Source: Marinirhabdus gelatinilytica (GTDB lineage: Bacteria; Bacteroidota; Bacteroidia; Flavobacteriales; Flavobacteriaceae). From it: DNA of 64,000 nt. The position numbers and the translations under genes are program-made. The notes under the pieces are model-generated. The model worked only from the letters and a program-made list of their open reading frames with translations, was not told the DNA's origin and made no database searches. Below are positions 61,402-64,000 of the stretch, in pieces (position 1 is the stretch's first letter; every line of letters starts with the position of its first letter). The stretch covers positions 296,496 through 360,495 of the forward strand of contig NZ_QRAO01000002.1 of assembly GCF_003353425.1 (NCBI RefSeq), written 5' to 3'.

Positions 61402-63507
61402 CTAACTTATATAATTCCAGATATTCTTAAACTTCACCAACTCTGCATAGGTTTGTTTTATAGATTGGTTTTGGGGTTGCTCCAATTTTGGATCGGCTTT
61501 TAAGGTTTGAAGGGCGTAGCTCCTGGCAAGTTTTAAAATTTCGCTGTCTTTTACAATATCGGCTATACGCAGGTTAAGTACACCACTTTGCTGTGTCCCC
61601 ATAATATCGCCGGGGCCACGCAGTTTTAGGTCTACTTCACTAATTTCAAAACCATCGCTGGTGTGTACCATTGTTTGTAGGCGGGTCTTGGCATCGGCAC
61701 TCAGTTTATGGCTGGTCATGAGGATACAGTAGCTCTGTTCGGCACCACGGCCCACACGGCCCCGCAATTGGTGTAATTGCGACAGCCCGAAACGTTCGGC
61801 ACTTTCAATCACCATTACCGATGCATTTGGAACATTCACCCCAACCTCAATTACCGTAGTAGCTACCATGATTTGGGTCTCACCACGTACAAAACGATCC
61901 ATTTCAAAATCCTTATCGGCCGCTTTCATTTTTCCGTGAACGATGGAAATTTGGTACTTGGGCTGCGGAAAATCACGTACAATACTTTCGTACCCGTCCA
62001 TAAGATCCTTATAGTCCAAGGCCTCACTTTCCTGAATAAGTGGATATACAATATATACTTGCCGCCCTTTTTCAATCTCGTCTCGTAAAAACCGGAATAC
62101 TTTTAACCTATTGGCGTCGTAACGGTGTACGGTAGTAATCTCTTTACGGCCTGGAGGAAGCTCGTCTATGATGCTTATATCCAGGTCACCGTAAACACTC
62201 ATGGCGAGGGTGCGGGGGATGGGGGTGGCGGTCATGACCAAAACGTGTGGGGGCAATTTGTTTTTATGCCACATTTTGCTGCGCTGTGCTACCCCAAAAC
62301 GATGCTGCTCGTCTATAATAGCAAGTCCTAAATTTTTAAACTTAACCTTATCTTCCAGCAATGCGTGCGTACCGATTAGGAGCTGCAATTCGCCATTTTC
62401 CAGATTTTGATGAATCTCTTTTCTTTGTGAAGCATTACTTGAGCCAGTTAATAACGAAACACTGATTTTCAGTTTATTACATAATTCAAGTAGGCTGTTG
62501 TAGTGTTGCACTGACAAAATTTCAGTAGGCGCCATTAAAGAGGCTTGAAAACCGTTGTCAAGTGCCAGTAGTATTGACATGAACGCAACAATAGTCTTTC
62601 CAGACCCCACATCACCCTGAAGCAAGCGGTTCATTTGTGCGTTGCTTCCCAAGTCTGCACGGATTTCTTTGATGACCCTTTTCTGTGCCTCCGTTAAATT
62701 GAAGGGTAAATGCTTGCTAAAAAACGTATTGAAATAATCGCCCACCTGTACAAAAGGATACCCTTTTATCTTCGCCTTATGTATCATGTTCTTCCGAAGC
62801 AACTGTAACTGGATGTAAAATAGTTCTTCAAATTTCAGTCTGTATTGTGCCCGTGCTAACATTTCAGTATTCTGCGGAAAATGTATGTTGAGCAGTGCTT
62901 CGTTTTTGGGCAATAGTTTTAGCGATTGTAATATAGGTTGGGAGAGGCTTTCGGCAAAGTTATTTTTGGTCTCGGCAAACAATTGCTGCAACAGGGTGTT
63001 AATTACTTTGTTGGTAATCCCGCTCTTGGAAAGCTTTTCGGTATTGGGGTACACGGGTTGCATAGCACTACGCAGGCTATTTTCATGGTCTTTCAGCAAT
63101 TCCATTTCTGGGTGGGGCATGGAGAAAGTTCCATTAAAGAAATTGGTCTTTCCAAAAACTACGTAGGGTGTGTTCAGTTTTAGGTTTTCCCGAATCCATT
63201 TATGCCCACGGAACCATACCAGTTCCATGACTCCGGTTTCGTCCCTAAAAGTAGCCACAAGGCGTTTACCACGTTTTTGTTCTACAGTTTTTATGTGGGT
63301 GATCTTTCCTATTACCTGCACTTCTGCACTGGACTGCTGTAGTTGGGTGATTTTGTAATATTTGGTACGGTCCAGGTAGCGGTTTGGATACAGATTCAAT
63401 AAATCCTGAAACGTATGTATACCGAGCTCTTTTTTGAGCAAATCGGCACGGTTTGGCCCAACACCTTTTAGGTAATCTATGGGAGTTTGCAGGAAATTAG
63501 GGTTCAT
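61402..63507 (-). CDS. recG: ATP-dependent DNA helicase RecG
   Basis: 701 residues, full length. An N-terminal wedge/OB domain (YLKGVGPNRADLLKKELGI, then GKITHIKTVEQKRGKRLVA) precedes the helicase: Q-motif region FNLTEAQKRVIKEI, Walker A LLQGDVGSGKT, DEQH (IIDEQHRFG), TATPIPRT, then VATTVIEVGVNVPNA and HQLRGRVGRG, and the TRG-motif-like tail (GDIMGTQQSG). It drives branch migration and fork reversal during repair. Its 3' end faces the + strand riboswitch terminator 15-25 bp away. Confidence 0.97.
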   Translation of the reverse strand: MNPNFLQTPIDYLKGVGPNRADLLKKELGIHTFQDLLNLYPNRYLDRTKYYKITQLQQSSAEVQVIGKITHIKTVEQKRGKRLVATFRDETGVMELVWFRGHKWIRENLKLNTPYVVFGKTNFFNGTFSMPHPEMELLKDHENSLRSAMQPVYPNTEKLSKSGITNKVINTLLQQLFAETKNNFAESLSQPILQSLKLLPKNEALLNIHFPQNTEMLARAQYRLKFEELFYIQLQLLRKNMIHKAKIKGYPFVQVGDYFNTFFSKHLPFNLTEAQKRVIKEIRADLGSNAQMNRLLQGDVGSGKTIVAFMSILLALDNGFQASLMAPTEILSVQHYNSLLELCNKLKISVSLLTGSSNASQRKEIHQNLENGELQLLIGTHALLEDKVKFKNLGLAIIDEQHRFGVAQRSKMWHKNKLPPHVLVMTATPIPRTLAMSVYGDLDISIIDELPPGRKEITTVHRYDANRLKVFRFLRDEIEKGRQVYIVYPLIQESEALDYKDLMDGYESIVRDFPQPKYQISIVHGKMKAADKDFEMDRFVRGETQIMVATTVIEVGVNVPNASVMVIESAERFGLSQLHQLRGRVGRGAEQSYCILMTSHKLSADAKTRLQTMVHTSDGFEISEVDLKLRGPGDIMGTQQSGVLNLRIADIVKDSEILKLARSYALQTLKADPKLEQPQNQSIKQTYAELVKFKNIWNYIS

Positions 63508-63553
63508 AACACGAATTTACTTATTTTGGCAAAACAATTGATGCTACTGTTTT

Positions 63554-64000
63554 ATGAAATATATCTTCGCCTTTTTGTTAGCAACCACATTTTGTTTTTC
63601 ACAACAAACCGAAAATGTCGATTTTCAGAAAATTTCAGCAACCGTTCAACCTTTAACAGCCACCGAAAGTGTAAAGGGTTCCCTAACCGTAACGTTTCAA
63701 ACCAAAAAGAGGACCGATAGTGTTTTTCTGGATGCTATCAATATGAAACTCATTACAACCGATCTTGAAGTGGGTACTATTTCAGCAACTCAGGATAAAA
63801 TTTGGTTTACAGGAAAATTTCAACCCAACTCAACCTATACGGCTTCTTTCGATTATGAAGCCACTCCAAAACAGACCCTTTATTTTACGGGCGACCAAAT
63901 ATGGACGCAGGGACAGGGCAAATACACCTCCCACTGGCTCCCCAGTATAGATGATATGAACGATAAGATTGAATTTGATTTATCTTTTGTTATACCATTT
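63554..64000 (+). CDS. M1 family aminopeptidase, N-terminal part (cut by window edge)
   Basis: 149 residues are visible from the ATG at 63554. A signal peptide (MKYIFAFLLATTFCFSQ) leads to the M1 N-terminal beta domain: LTVTFQTKKRTDSVFLDA, FTGKFQPNSTYTASFDYE and LYFTGDQIWTQGQGKYTSHW plus LPSIDD, the last being the typical M1 segment before the catalytic domain. The HEXXH zinc site lies beyond the edge. Exported zinc aminopeptidase, probably peptide scavenging. Divergent from recG with 46 bp between starts. Confidence 0.85.
   Translation, partial: MKYIFAFLLATTFCFSQQTENVDFQKISATVQPLTATESVKGSLTVTFQTKKRTDSVFLDAINMKLITTDLEVGTISATQDKIWFTGKFQPNSTYTASFDYEATPKQTLYFTGDQIWTQGQGKYTSHWLPSIDDMNDKIEFDLSFVIPF

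Overview
The window is chromosomal DNA of a member of the Bacteroidota, most likely a marine Flavobacteriaceae. The signs are secreted proteins with C-terminal type IX secretion (T9SS) sorting domains, many lipoproteins with short LxxC-type lipoboxes, a SusC-like TonB-dependent receptor, a bacillithiol gene, TTG-N20-TAnnTTTG promoters and almost no Shine-Dalgarno sequences. There is no prophage, integrase, transposase, CRISPR array or rRNA operon. Most genes are housekeeping or cell-envelope functions.

Layout. 1-5.8 kb: a TPR protein cut by the edge, a metallo-beta-lactamase-fold lipoprotein, hutI-hutG of histidine breakdown, a trans-sulfuration-type PLP enzyme and bshB1. 5.8-6.2 kb: tRNA-His followed by tandem copies of its own 3' end and terminator. 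6.2-11.2 kb: an ECF sigma/anti-sigma pair and a large M36 metalloprotease. 11.4-24.2 kb: Cu/Zn SOD, an alpha/beta-hydrolase-OsmC fusion, a BNR/sortilin-type propeller protein, MscS, a VWA/MoxR pair, an S41 protease, TauE and a LysM protein. 24.4-29.5 kb: fasciclin lipoprotein, AI-2E transporter, fructose-6-phosphate aldolase, SDR, the SRP RNA gene with a truncated duplicate of its 3' half, and a glutaminyl cyclase. 29.6-41.9 kb: envelope lipoproteins, a cyclophilin/NUDIX divergent pair, PlsC, a second ECF sigma with an unknown membrane partner, NDH-2, a class III cyclase and a DUF1028 T9SS cargo protein.

42-50.1 kb is the most interesting block. It holds a TonB-dependent receptor, a DUF2141 protein, a TPR-like protein, a LytS-type histidine kinase with an extra C-terminal 2TM domain, four tandem stand-alone 2TM-domain proteins, an exported amidohydrolase and a LytTR response regulator. 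Each of the three transcription units starts behind a matching pair of TACAGTTnG-like direct repeats spaced exactly 21 bp (two helical turns), with a -7-like element 35-36 bp further downstream. This is the layout expected for a LytTR operator, so the cluster looks like a closed, self-regulated signalling system.

50.1-64 kb: a three-gene overlapping operon (LETM1-related protein, phosphoethanolamine transferase, FAM151/GDPD-like protein), a split DUF4331 pair, a TPR lipoprotein, an ABC ATPase with a small membrane protein, a TolB-propeller amidohydrolase, recG and the start of an M1 aminopeptidase. Between the amidohydrolase and recG, on the + strand, lies a complete TPP riboswitch with its own terminator and no gene behind it: beyond the terminator the + strand runs antisense to recG.

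All assignments come from reading the sequence and remembered family motifs; no database search was run.
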